A stretch of 64,000 nt of DNA from Catellatospora methionotrophica (GTDB lineage Bacteria; Actinomycetota; Actinomycetes; Mycobacteriales; Micromonosporaceae): assembly GCF_011297335.1 (NCBI RefSeq), contig NZ_JAAOTJ010000007.1, positions 62,001 to 126,000 of the forward strand, read 5' to 3'. This document shows positions 36,203 to 45,391 of the stretch, piece by piece (the first letter of the stretch is position 1; each line of letters starts with the position of its first letter). A program made the position numbers and the translations under genes. The notes below the pieces were generated by a model. That model had not been told where the DNA came from, did no database searches, and saw nothing but the letters and a program-made list of their open reading frames with translations.

Positions 36203-36269
36203 CATGATCGTCGTTTCGGGTCAGAAAGTCTGGCCGGACCACACTTTCTGACCCGAAACAGTGATCATG
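36203..36269. repeat. Long imperfect inverted repeat
   Basis: Arms of about 32 bases, 36203-36235 and 36236-36269, are inverted copies. A 17-base core (GTTTCGGGTCAGAAAGT and its complement) and the outer CATGATC ends are exact; three bases differ between them. It overlaps the last codons of the giant minus-strand gene and may end its transcript. Its form also fits a dispersed palindromic element. Confidence 0.7.
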
Positions 36270-39200
36270 CCCCCGCCCCACCAGCCTCAACCCGCTCCCA
36301 CGCCGCGTAGAACAGGTCCGCGACCGGGCGGCCGAGCAGCACCGCGCCCAGCGGCGGCGCGGCGTCCGGAAGCAGGCCCAGCAGTGGGGCCTTCCACGCC
36401 TCGACCGGCAGCGCGGGGGCTTTCAGGCTCAGCCACCCGCCCGGCAGGAACACCGTCCGCCCGGCCCGCTCTCGGCGGGCCTCGACGACCAGCCCTGCCG
36501 CGAGCAGCGCGGCACGCAGCGGTTTGAGCCGTGCCGTGGTCACGCCCAGCCAGCGGGCCGCGTGGGCGTCCGTCGGATCGGGCAGCGCCAGCAGCTGCAG
36601 GTAGTACGCGGCCGCGTCCGGTGCCAGCGCGTGCGCCGCGGCCACCGTCGCCACCAGGCCGGGCGCGGTGTGCCGGGGATCCTGCGGCCACGCACCCGCG
36701 GGCAGCGCGTCCGCCTCGGCGAAGGCCGCGACCAGCGCCGGATCGCGCAGCAGCAGGAGGGCGTCGGTGACGCCCCGCTCGCCGAGGGCCAGCGCCGGGT
36801 CGTCCGGGGCCGTGATCGCGGCGGGCAGCAGGTGGTAGGCGTGGCCGTCCCGCTCGCCGCTGCACCACACACCGGGCAGCCCGTCGGGCACCAGGCCGGG
36901 CCGGTGGTACGTCGTCCCCACGGCCAGCTTCGGGTTCTCCAGCCGCCGCCGCACCAGGTCCAGCGCGCGCGGCAGCGCGGGCCGCAGCGGGTCGCCCGCA
37001 GGCAGCCGGTATGCCAGCCAGGCCAGTCCCGCGGCGGCTGCCCTCAGCCAGTCCTCGTCGAACGCTTCGCCGTCGTCCGCATGGGTCACCAGCCCTTCCC
37101 ACGGGCGCGCCTCGGTCACCCCGTCGGTGCACAGCCAGGTGCGCGGCCGCGGCTCGGCGATCACGCGCAGCACCTCCTGCCCCACCCCGCCGGGGACCAC
37201 CCGCTTCGCCTCGATCAACAGCTCCTCCGGCAGCGGCGTACGCCGTCCGTACAGCGCGAGCCACCGGGCCGCCAGCGCGTCCACGTCCGGCCCGTGCCGC
37301 CACAGGTCGGCCGGGTCGTCCGGGACGGCCGCGTCGAGCAGTGCGAGGCGGTGCCCGTGCGGGATCAGGTGCCACTGCTGCGCGGCGAGGTCCGCCTCGG
37401 CCCCGGCCAGACCGACGGTCCTGCGCTGCGCCGTGCTGAGCGAGTGCCTGCTCCAGCCGCCGATCGGCAGCCCGGCGAGCAGCAGCACGGACTCTGCCCG
37501 GGTCAGCCCGGTCAGCTCGGCCAGCCGCGCTGCTCCGTCGGCCCGCCACGGCATCGGGCCCTCGCGGTCGAGCAGGTCGGCGGCGGCGTTCAGCCGGTCG
37601 GCGTCGCCCCACCCGCCACGTTTGATGTCGGTGCGCACGTCGACGCCCGCGATCGGGGCGAAGACCCCGTCGGCGCAGTGGTCCACGGCGTACCGCAGGA
37701 ACCGGGGATCGGCCCCGGCCAGGGCGTGCTGGCCGCCGGACAGGAAGACCACGCGGCGGCCGCCCTCGCCGATCTCGGGGACGGTGTGCTCGGCGGTGAC
37801 CGCGAGTTCCGCGAAGCGGAAACGCGGGTCCGGGGCCGCGAACGGCGAGGCGGCGAACGCTCGCAGCAGTCGGGCCAGCACCGATCGAGCCTCGGGCGTC
37901 CCGACGGGAGAGGCGGCGACCATCAGCACCGCGCCGAGCCCCGGCAGCAGCCACGGCCAGGCCGACTCGGCGTTCGGCGGCGGCACGGCCTCGGGCGGGT
38001 CGGCGAACACCCGTGACACGGCGGATATCTGGTCCATCACCGCGGTCCGGTGGTCCCTGGAGCCGTAGAAGTAGCGCCCCCGCCACATCACCAGCGCACC
38101 CAGCGCCTGGGACAACGCGGTGTCCGACACCTCCGGCTGCGACACGGCGGAGCCCGACCGCGGTCCGGCGGCCGAGGTGCCCGCCGCGCCGGACGTGAAG
38201 CCCTCCCCGCCAGGCGAAATGCCCGACGGCAGGTCCCCGCCTGGTGGCGTGCGTTCCCGGTCGTGCGGTGCGCCGCCTGTCGTGGCCGCCAGGACACGGT
38301 CCGGTTCGGACGCGGTCGTGGCAGCCTGCTCGGCGTCGACCGTGGCGAGCAGTTCCCGGAGCGCGGCCAGCCGGGTCTCCATCCGCAGCGCGGTGCGTGC
38401 GACGGCGCGCAGGGCCCGCAGCAGGGTCGGCTCGGTGACCTCCGGCAGGTGCTTGGCGAACACCTGGTCGACCGCGTAGTCCAGCAGGGCGTTGCCGCGC
38501 AGGTCGGCCAGCAGTGCGGCGGCCAGTGGCGTGGTCACCGCGCGCAGCGCCGCCGAGCCTGCCACGTCGCGCGGGCGCAGCGCGTGCCAGTACGGAAACG
38601 GCGGGCGGGAGTGGACGGCGACGCATTCCTGCAGCGGCCCGCCGCCGTCGGGCGACCAGACGGTGACGGCGAGATCGTGCGGGTGCGGCCGCTCACCGGC
38701 CCGGGTGGTGACCGGGCGCAGCAGCTCGTCGCCGGGCAGCCGCAGCGCACCCACCAGCACCTCACCCGGCACCGTCGGTCGCCAGCGCAGCGTACGGCCG
38801 TCGGCGGACCACCCGGCCTGGGTGCCGTCGGGCAGCAGGTGCACCCGCCAGCCGAGCAGGCCTCCCGCGCTGCCGAGCGGCGAACCGGCGAAGGCTTCCG
38901 GAGCAGGTCTCAGCCACGACCATTCGGGCAGCAGCCGGGCTTGCTCGGGCGCGCCGTCGGTGAAGAACGCGGGCAGGCTGTGCCGCCCCGGCTCGCCGGT
39001 GTGCGGGTCGTACTCCCGCCAGCGTGGCCCGCCGGGCTGCTGCTCGCAGCGCCAGTACGTGACGCCGTCGCTGCTCACCAGGCCCGGGGCCGGCATCGCC
39101 GGATCGCCGGGTAGGCACGGGCGGCCACCGCCGGTGACCCCTCCGCCGGGCAGCGGCAGGTACGGCGTGGGCGGCCCACTCTCCCACGCCCGCTCCATCC

Positions 39201-41112
39201 GCGGGACCGGGAACGTGCGCTCCGGATGGTCGGCCCAGTACGCCCAGCCGTCGCCGTGGTACGAGCTTCCGCTGACCAGCAGCCGTCCGTCCGACTCGTG
39301 GCAGGTGATGTCGGCGTGCCAGGCGCCGGACGGCAGGCGCACCCGGTGCTCGGCGGACGCGCCGTCGGGGGAGACGGTCACCACCCGGGTCTGGTCGCTC
39401 GCCGCCAGCGTCGGCCAGCTCGGCGACAGGCCGATCCGCTTGAGCGGCACGACGGCGGTCTCGTACGCGGGCCAGCCCAGCTCGTCGACCAGGCCCGCGC
39501 GCAGCGAACCGGCCAGCACCTCGGCGGTGTCGATCGCGGCGATCCGGCGCAGCTCGCCGGGTGCGAGCCGGACTCCGGCCGCCGACCACAGCGGGTACAG
39601 CTCACGCAGCACGGCCGCCAGCCCGGCGACGGTGACGCCGTCGACCGGCCGCTGCGCGACGCCGTGCCGGAGCGCGGTCAGCAGTCCCGGTGTCGCGGCC
39701 AGCACCGCGATCAGGCCCTCCGCCCGGGAGCCCGCCGGGTCGAGTTCCGAGGACTGGTCCAGCAGCCGCCACAGGCCGCGGACGAGGTCGGGCAGCAGAT
39801 TTGGGTCGGCGGCGATCGCGGCCAGGTCCCGGCGTCCCTCGCCGGACTGGCCGTACCAGCGGGTCACGGGCAGTCCCTCGGATGTCGGCTCGACCGACAC
39901 CGGCACGCCATGGGCCAGACAGGTGTCGACCAGATTGAGGTCGACCGGGCCGGACCCGTCGGCGGGGCCCGGCCGCAGTGGCCGCCCCGCTGCCCGCAAC
40001 CGTGGCGCCAGGCGCTCGACCAGGGCGAGCAGCTGCGGGCTGACAGCTCCCACCGCCCACCGGTGCCGGGCCCGGTACCAGGCGAAGCGGTCCAGCCAGC
40101 CGGTGATGTCGGCGTCCGGGGCGTCCAGCACGCCGGAGCCGATGATCAGGTCGAGCCACTCCTCGGACACGTCGGCCTGCCAGCCGGGCGGCTCGGGCAG
40201 CAGCTCCAGCAGCCGCGCCGCGACGGCCGGGTCGCGGCGGGCCAGCCGCTGCAGCGGCTTGCGGTACGCCGTCCAGAAACCCGCGTCCGCGCGCACCACG
40301 GCGGGCAGCATCAGCAGCTCGGCGACGACCGACTCGTCCTCGGCCGCGGCGTCGAGCCCGGCGGCCTTGGCCAGCCGTCGCAGGTCGGCGGCCAGCCCCG
40401 GGCCGGGCGGCAGCCCGCCCGCGACGCGACGCACCGCCACCGACCTGACCAGCGAGTACGCCGAGGCGGCCGGCGCCCTGGTGAGCGCGTCGCGCGCGTA
40501 GTCCCGCAGCGCCTTCGCGCTCAGCGCGCCCGCCAGCGCGAACTCCAGGTGCGCGTCGCGCAGCCGGGCCTCGTCGACGGTCAGCGCGTAGGTCTGCTCG
40601 GCCCGCCGCGCTTCGCCGAAGCAGATCGCGGCCTGGCGCAGGTTCTCCGCTTCGATGAACGACCGTCCGGCCTGTTCCCAGAAGCCGGGCAGGAACTGCG
40701 GGACGGTCCCGGCGAGCCGCGCCGCGACGGTCAGGTAGCCGTCGCGGGCGTTGCCCGGCTTCGAGCGGGCCAGCCGGGCCAGCTTCTCCATCTCCTTGAC
40801 CAGGGCCAGCGCCTGGCGGCCGTGCGCCGGGTCCTGCACCAGTGCCGAGGCGGGGAAGCCCAGCGCACGCACCCGGCCGTGCCCCACCGGCACCGCCCCG
40901 GCCCCGGTGAAGCCGAGGAACTCCATGCTCAGGTCCTCGGCCGCGCCGACCGGCTCGCTGACCAGGCGCACCACGGTGCGGCCAGGCAGGGCCGGATGGG
41001 CGTACGCCCGCCCGGTCACCGCCGCGACCGCCGGGTCGTCCGGGCTCGGGCCGTCGAGCACCGCGCCCGCGTCGAGCAGATCATCCACAGTGGAAGGGCT
41101 GGTCGTCGTCAT
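36265..41112 (-). CDS. Giant protein of unknown function, partner of DUF4132 protein
   Basis: This protein has 1615 residues, no signal peptide and no membrane helix. Residues 1-400 are Ala/Leu-rich and helical, with tetratricopeptide-like stretches (FIEAENLRQAAICFGEARRA). The middle, about 640-900, has short Trp/Gly/Asp strands such as SDGVTYWRCEQQPGG and GWSADGRTLRWRPTVPG, which look like beta-propeller blades. The C-terminal third is again helical. No ATPase, nuclease or zinc motif is visible. Its ATG overlaps the DUF4132 stop by four bases, so the two are coupled. I do not recognise the family by name. Confidence 0.85.
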   Translation of the reverse strand: MTTTSPSTVDDLLDAGAVLDGPSPDDPAVAAVTGRAYAHPALPGRTVVRLVSEPVGAAEDLSMEFLGFTGAGAVPVGHGRVRALGFPASALVQDPAHGRQALALVKEMEKLARLARSKPGNARDGYLTVAARLAGTVPQFLPGFWEQAGRSFIEAENLRQAAICFGEARRAEQTYALTVDEARLRDAHLEFALAGALSAKALRDYARDALTRAPAASAYSLVRSVAVRRVAGGLPPGPGLAADLRRLAKAAGLDAAAEDESVVAELLMLPAVVRADAGFWTAYRKPLQRLARRDPAVAARLLELLPEPPGWQADVSEEWLDLIIGSGVLDAPDADITGWLDRFAWYRARHRWAVGAVSPQLLALVERLAPRLRAAGRPLRPGPADGSGPVDLNLVDTCLAHGVPVSVEPTSEGLPVTRWYGQSGEGRRDLAAIAADPNLLPDLVRGLWRLLDQSSELDPAGSRAEGLIAVLAATPGLLTALRHGVAQRPVDGVTVAGLAAVLRELYPLWSAAGVRLAPGELRRIAAIDTAEVLAGSLRAGLVDELGWPAYETAVVPLKRIGLSPSWPTLAASDQTRVVTVSPDGASAEHRVRLPSGAWHADITCHESDGRLLVSGSSYHGDGWAYWADHPERTFPVPRMERAWESGPPTPYLPLPGGGVTGGGRPCLPGDPAMPAPGLVSSDGVTYWRCEQQPGGPRWREYDPHTGEPGRHSLPAFFTDGAPEQARLLPEWSWLRPAPEAFAGSPLGSAGGLLGWRVHLLPDGTQAGWSADGRTLRWRPTVPGEVLVGALRLPGDELLRPVTTRAGERPHPHDLAVTVWSPDGGGPLQECVAVHSRPPFPYWHALRPRDVAGSAALRAVTTPLAAALLADLRGNALLDYAVDQVFAKHLPEVTEPTLLRALRAVARTALRMETRLAALRELLATVDAEQAATTASEPDRVLAATTGGAPHDRERTPPGGDLPSGISPGGEGFTSGAAGTSAAGPRSGSAVSQPEVSDTALSQALGALVMWRGRYFYGSRDHRTAVMDQISAVSRVFADPPEAVPPPNAESAWPWLLPGLGAVLMVAASPVGTPEARSVLARLLRAFAASPFAAPDPRFRFAELAVTAEHTVPEIGEGGRRVVFLSGGQHALAGADPRFLRYAVDHCADGVFAPIAGVDVRTDIKRGGWGDADRLNAAADLLDREGPMPWRADGAARLAELTGLTRAESVLLLAGLPIGGWSRHSLSTAQRRTVGLAGAEADLAAQQWHLIPHGHRLALLDAAVPDDPADLWRHGPDVDALAARWLALYGRRTPLPEELLIEAKRVVPGGVGQEVLRVIAEPRPRTWLCTDGVTEARPWEGLVTHADDGEAFDEDWLRAAAAGLAWLAYRLPAGDPLRPALPRALDLVRRRLENPKLAVGTTYHRPGLVPDGLPGVWCSGERDGHAYHLLPAAITAPDDPALALGERGVTDALLLLRDPALVAAFAEADALPAGAWPQDPRHTAPGLVATVAAAHALAPDAAAYYLQLLALPDPTDAHAARWLGVTTARLKPLRAALLAAGLVVEARRERAGRTVFLPGGWLSLKAPALPVEAWKAPLLGLLPDAAPPLGAVLLGRPVADLFYAAWERVEAGGAGA

Positions 41113-42020
41113 GCTCCACGCTCCGTCGTACTGGTTCCGGTGCGGCCGACGTGCAGGGCGGCGGCCAGGCGCACACCCTCCGACCAGGTGACGGGCCCGA
41201 CCTCGTCACCCGGAACGCCCCGGCCGGACGGGTCGGCGAACTGCAGCGGGCCGGTCCACGTCTCGTAGCCGGGGTCGCCGTCGCCGAGCCAGACGCAGGC
41301 GTCGACCGCACGGCCGTGCTCGACGATCCGGCAGCGGGCGGTGCCGCCGCGCACCGTGTAGCCGAGCGCCAGCGCACGCGAGCTCGCGTGCCGCAGCTGC
41401 GCGTAGTGCGCCGCGTCGTACCCGTGCAGCAGCGCGGCCTGCTCGGCGCGGCCCTCGGGGCGGCGGTGGGCCTCGCGGAACAGCTGCGCGACGCCCTGCC
41501 GCACGTCCAGCTCGGCCGCGAACTCGCGCAGCTCGTCGACGTCGTCGAGCAGCACCGGATGCGGGACGGCGTACGGACCGGGGCCGAGCCAGGCCGACTC
41601 GCCGTCGAGCCCGACGACTCCCACGCCGCGCGCCGCGTCCACGTCGCGCAGGAACCCGGCGCGGGCCAGGTCCGGCCCGTCTTCGCGGCACGGCGCGACG
41701 ACCAGGTCGCGCAGGGCCGCCCGCCAGGCCTCGTCGGCCCATACGCGGGCCAGCACGGCGAACGCGACCGGCAGGCCGCGCACCATCCAGCGCTCCACCT
41801 CGGCCAGGCACTCCGCCTCGTGGCGGGCCAGCCACTCGCGCAACTGCCGCAGGTCGCGCACGACCGGATCGTCCTTCAACGCGGCGGGCAGGCCCTTGAG
41901 GCGTACGCCCGAGGCTTTGCGGGCCACGACCCGCCCGCCGCTCAGCGCCACCTGGTAACCCGTGCCCGCGGGCAGCCAGCCCGGTTCCGTCTCCCCGTTC
42001 ACGAGGCGGGATTGTGCCAT
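41109..42020 (-). CDS. DUF4132-domain protein
   Basis: This 303-residue protein carries a DUF4132-like domain, known from MolR/YehI-type proteins but with no proven function. Typical features are GTGYQVALSGGRVVARKASG, DPVVRDLRQLREWLARHEAE and a late segment GDEVGPVTWSEGVRLAA. It has no N-terminal WGR domain, so it is the short form. It begins at an ATG at 42020; a GTG seven codons later is possible. It heads a two-gene unit with the giant protein downstream. Confidence 0.75.
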   Translation of the reverse strand: MAQSRLVNGETEPGWLPAGTGYQVALSGGRVVARKASGVRLKGLPAALKDDPVVRDLRQLREWLARHEAECLAEVERWMVRGLPVAFAVLARVWADEAWRAALRDLVVAPCREDGPDLARAGFLRDVDAARGVGVVGLDGESAWLGPGPYAVPHPVLLDDVDELREFAAELDVRQGVAQLFREAHRRPEGRAEQAALLHGYDAAHYAQLRHASSRALALGYTVRGGTARCRIVEHGRAVDACVWLGDGDPGYETWTGPLQFADPSGRGVPGDEVGPVTWSEGVRLAAALHVGRTGTSTTERGA

Positions 42021-42101
42021 CGCCGCCCGACAAGTTGCTTGAGCAGAAATTCCTGAAGACAGGGATGGCGTCGGACGGCAAAACGAGGTACCTTCGCTTG
42101 C

Positions 42102-42145
42102 AAGCCCGCTTCGACGGTTCCCCCCGTGATCGCCGAAGCGGGCTT
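42102..42145. terminator. Hairpin between FAD oxidase and DUF4132 genes
   Basis: A perfect 12-bp stem (42102-42113 with 42134-42145) with a 20-base loop lies 14 bases after the flavoprotein stop. It separates that transcript from the DUF4132 unit on the same strand. Confidence 0.6.
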
Positions 42146-42158
42146 CTTCATGCCCGGA

Positions 42159-43724
42159 TCAGGGCAGCACCACGCCGGGGTTGAGTACGCCCGCCGGGTC
42201 CACAGCGGACTTCGCGGCCCGCAGCGCCAGCGCGAACGGCTCCGGCCGCTGCCGGGTGTACCAGGGCAGATGGTCGCGCCCCACGGCGTGGTGATGGGTG
42301 ATGGTGCCGCCATGCGCGGCGATGGCGTCACCGGCCGCCTGCTTGAGCGCGTCCCAGATCGCCACCTCGCCGCCGCGCCGCCCGGCCGCGTACACCGTGA
42401 AGTAGGGCGCGGGGCCGTCCGGGTACACGTGGGTGAACCGGCAGGTGACCAGCGCCGGGCTGCCCGTCTCGGCCTCGCCCGCCGACGCGGCGGCTGTCAC
42501 GACCGCCGCGTGCAGCGCCTCGAACGCGGCCCAGGTGCACGCGGTCTCGAACGTCTCCACCACCACCCCGAGCCGGGCCAGGCCGTCGCGCAGGTACGGC
42601 GCGCCGACGAAGGTGTCGCGCCAGCGGCCGGTGGTGTCCCGCGCCGTGTCCTCCTCGGTGCCGCCGTGCTCGCGGCACAGCTGCACGGCCCGCGCGAGCA
42701 GCGCGTCGACCGGGTGGTCGGCGGACTCGAAGCCGAGCAGCAGCCTGCTCGACCCGTCGGCGGCCGCCGCGCCGAGCATCGCTTCGAGCGGGTCGAGCAG
42801 GCGGCAGTTCGCCGGTCGCAGCCCCGACTGGGCGACCGCCCGGACGGCGTGCACGGCGTCGGCGTACACGCTGAATCGCAGTGCGGTGCCGGCGCGGAAC
42901 GACGGGCGCTGCTGGACGCGGGCCCAGCCCTCGGTGATGACGCCGAGCGTGCCCTCGGAGCCGAGCCAGAAGCGGTCCGGCGACGGGCCCGCGCCGGAGG
43001 CGGGCACCCGCAGCGACTGCGCGACCCCGGCCGGGGTCACCACGCGCATCGACTCGACCAGGTCGTCGATGTGGGTGTACCCGGTGGCGTAGTGCCCGCC
43101 GGCGCGGGTGGCCAGCCAGCCGCCGAACGTCGAGAACGCGAAGCTCTGCGGGAAGTGCCGCAGGGTCAGGCCGTACGGGCGCAGCGCGTCTTCCAGGTCG
43201 GGGCCGAACGTGCCGCCCCGGATCAGCGCGGCCCGGCTGACCTCGTCGACCTCGACCACGCCGGACAGGCCGGTCAGGTCCAGGGACAGCCACGGGCCGC
43301 CGCCGCGATACTCGACGCCGCCGACGACGCTGGTGCCGCCGCCGAACGGCACCACCGGCACCCCCGCGTCCGACGCCCAGTCGAGCACCGCGATCACGGC
43401 CGCCTCGTCCTGCGGATACGCGACCAGGTCAGGCGGGTTGTCCAGCACGCCGTGCAGCAGCCGGACCACGTCGCGGTACGCCCGGCCGTACGCGTGGGCC
43501 GCCCGGGACCGCGCGTCGTCCCGGCACAGCGCGGCGATCGCCGCCGGTGGCCGCAGCCGCGACGGCGGCAGTTCCGGCACGGCGGGCACCGGGGTCAGCT
43601 CGCCGTCCAGCGGCAGGAACGGGCCGACCCGCCGGGCCAGCTTCGCGCAGCCCTCGGCGTCCACCGCCTCGTCCGCCCAGCCCCAGCCCCACCACGACCG
43701 CTCCCGGCCGGTTGCTTCACTCAT
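42159..43724 (-). CDS. Alkyl-DHAP-synthase-like FAD oxidase (first copy)
   Basis: This 521-residue flavoprotein is related to alkyldihydroxyacetonephosphate synthase (AGPS), which makes the ether bond of ether lipids. The FAD domain shows VVPFGGGTSVVGGVE and WLGSEGTLGVITEG. Two catalytic features of mammalian AGPS are kept: a Tyr in THVYPDGPAPYFTVY, and the HHH motif in TITHHHAVGRDH. The N-terminus WWGWGWADEA is typical of the family. The ATG at 43724 follows GGAG. A long palindrome and glpD lie upstream on the same strand. D-lactate or glycolate oxidases are related, but the HHH motif favours AGPS. Confidence 0.85.
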   Translation of the reverse strand: MSEATGRERSWWGWGWADEAVDAEGCAKLARRVGPFLPLDGELTPVPAVPELPPSRLRPPAAIAALCRDDARSRAAHAYGRAYRDVVRLLHGVLDNPPDLVAYPQDEAAVIAVLDWASDAGVPVVPFGGGTSVVGGVEYRGGGPWLSLDLTGLSGVVEVDEVSRAALIRGGTFGPDLEDALRPYGLTLRHFPQSFAFSTFGGWLATRAGGHYATGYTHIDDLVESMRVVTPAGVAQSLRVPASGAGPSPDRFWLGSEGTLGVITEGWARVQQRPSFRAGTALRFSVYADAVHAVRAVAQSGLRPANCRLLDPLEAMLGAAAADGSSRLLLGFESADHPVDALLARAVQLCREHGGTEEDTARDTTGRWRDTFVGAPYLRDGLARLGVVVETFETACTWAAFEALHAAVVTAAASAGEAETGSPALVTCRFTHVYPDGPAPYFTVYAAGRRGGEVAIWDALKQAAGDAIAAHGGTITHHHAVGRDHLPWYTRQRPEPFALALRAAKSAVDPAGVLNPGVVLP

Positions 43725-43768
43725 ACCGTCTCCGCTCGAATCGTCGCTGCTCAACGTGTCGGATGGAC

Positions 43769-43816
43769 AGGAAGGGCACCTTGTTAACGCATATGCGTCA
43801 ACAAGGTGCCCTTCCT
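43769..43816. repeat. 48-base near-perfect palindrome
   Basis: Positions 43769-43792 pair with 43793-43816; only one inner pair (A with C) fails. The outer 17 bases of each arm (AGGAAGGGCACCTTGTT and complement) match exactly, and the centre is ACGCATATGCGT. It lies five bases after the glpD stop, so it can act as a terminator. The degree of symmetry exceeds what termination needs. Confidence 0.85.
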
Positions 43817-43820
43817 TCGT

Positions 43821-45344
43821 CTAACTGGCGAGGATGCGCTCGGCCGTGGGCAGGGCGGCGGCGCGGTGCTCGGGGACCAGGCCCAGCCGGGTACGCCGGT
43901 CGAGCAGGTCGTCGACCGTCAGCGCGCCTTCGTGACGTACCGCCCACAGCAGCTCGGCCCCGGTCACCGGGCTGCCCGGCGCGACCGGGACGTGCAGCTC
44001 GGGCGGGGCCTGGGCCAGCACCTCGGCAGCCTCGACGCCGTAGCGCGCGGTCAGGCGGGCCGGGGCGGGCACCCGGGCCAGCACCTCGCGCGACGCCGCG
44101 CCGGGCAGCGGCAGGTCACGGGTCCGGCACGGCCCGGCGTACACGCCCCGCCGCGCGGCCAGCAGGTCCACGGTGTCCTGCGCCATCCGCCGGTACGTGG
44201 TCAGTTTGCCGCCGACCACGGTCACCACGCCGTCGCGGCCCTGCACGACGGCGTGCCGCCGGGAGATGTCGGCCGTCCGCCCGGACCGCGCTCGCGCACC
44301 CGCCATCAGCGGCCGCAGGCCCGCGAACGCGCCGAGCACGTCGGTGCGGCGCACCGGTGTCTCCAGGGCCGAGTTGAGCACGTCGAGCAGGAAGTCCACG
44401 TCGGACTCGGGCACCTCGGGCACGTCCGGCACGGGGCCGTCCACCGGTTCGTCGGTCAGCCCGACGTACACCAGGCCGTCGGCCTGCGGCAGCACGATCA
44501 CGAAGCGGGACAGCTCGCCGGGCACCGGGATGGTCAGCCCCGCCCACAGCCCGCCGAGCAGCGCCGACGGCAGCACCAGATGGGTGCCGCGCGACGGCCG
44601 GAGAACGATCTCGGGGGCGAGCTGCCCGGCCCAGACCCCGGTCGCGTTGACGACCGCGCGGGCCCGCACCGTGTGCGGTGTCCCGGTGAGCGTGTCCACC
44701 ACGGCGGCCGTGTCGCCGGTCAGCGCGGTGGCGCGGCAGCGGGTCAGCACCTTCGCGCCCGCCCCGGCCGCCGCGCGGGCCAGCCCGGTCACCAGCCGCG
44801 CGTCGTCGCAGAGCTGTCCGTCCCAGGACAGCCGCGCCCCGCGCAGCCCGGCCGGGCGCAGCGCCGGGATCATGCCCCGCGCCTCGGCCGCCGACAGCGA
44901 GCGCACCCCGGGCAGGATCGCCCGCCGGGTGCCCGCCGCCGCGCGCAGCAGGTCGCCCGCGCGCAGGCCCGCCCCGGCCAGCCCGACCGTCAGCGGCGCG
45001 GTGTACGCGGTGGCCGGTAACACCATCGCCAGCGCCCGGGTCAGGTGCGGGGCGGTGCGGGCCATCAGCGTGCCGCGTTCGACCGCGCTCTCGTACGCCA
45101 CCCCGACCTCGCCCTTGGCCAGGTAGCGCAGCCCGCCGTGGACCAGTTTGGAACTCCACCGGGATGTGCCGAAGGCCAGGTCGTGCGCGTCGATCGCGGC
45201 GACGGAGAGCCCGCGCGTGGCCGCGTCCAGCGCGACCCCGGCCCCGGTCACGCCGAGCCCGACGACCAGCACGTCCACCACTTCGCCGGCCAGTTCGGCG
45301 AGCTCGCGCGCCCGGCGCGCCGCGGTGAGAGAGGTGTCCGACAC
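43821..45344 (-). CDS. glpD: Glycerol-3-phosphate dehydrogenase (FAD-dependent)
   Basis: This 507-residue membrane-associated flavoenzyme oxidises glycerol-3-phosphate to DHAP and feeds electrons to the quinone pool. The dinucleotide fold is VVDVLVVGLGVTGAGVALDA near residue 25, followed by GTSRWSSKLVHGGLRYL, the family signature. The later RPSRGTHLVLP is typical. The GTG at 45344 has AAGGAGG eight bases upstream. It lies between two AGPS-like flavoprotein genes, downstream of one and divergent from the other. Its product DHAP is the carbon skeleton that AGPS enzymes use after acylation. Confidence 0.93.
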   Translation of the reverse strand: MSDTSLTAARRARELAELAGEVVDVLVVGLGVTGAGVALDAATRGLSVAAIDAHDLAFGTSRWSSKLVHGGLRYLAKGEVGVAYESAVERGTLMARTAPHLTRALAMVLPATAYTAPLTVGLAGAGLRAGDLLRAAAGTRRAILPGVRSLSAAEARGMIPALRPAGLRGARLSWDGQLCDDARLVTGLARAAAGAGAKVLTRCRATALTGDTAAVVDTLTGTPHTVRARAVVNATGVWAGQLAPEIVLRPSRGTHLVLPSALLGGLWAGLTIPVPGELSRFVIVLPQADGLVYVGLTDEPVDGPVPDVPEVPESDVDFLLDVLNSALETPVRRTDVLGAFAGLRPLMAGARARSGRTADISRRHAVVQGRDGVVTVVGGKLTTYRRMAQDTVDLLAARRGVYAGPCRTRDLPLPGAASREVLARVPAPARLTARYGVEAAEVLAQAPPELHVPVAPGSPVTGAELLWAVRHEGALTVDDLLDRRTRLGLVPEHRAAALPTAERILAS

Positions 45345-45364
45345 GGTCTCCTCCTTGCGCCGAA

Positions 45365-45389
45365 GTGACAGCAGATGTAACTCTGTCAC
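45365..45389. promoter_or_regulatory. Inverted repeat between glpD and AGPS-like gene
   Basis: GTGACA and TGTCAC face each other 13 bases apart in the 47-base gap between the two divergent starts. Such a site could be the operator of a regulator that controls both genes. It is short, so chance is possible. Confidence 0.4.
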
Positions 45390-45391
45390 AC

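Noticed and set aside
42102-42145. Hairpin with a 20-base loop as a riboswitch or small RNA
   Set aside because: It lies just after a stop codon with a simple stem; no known riboswitch core was recognised. A terminator explains it.
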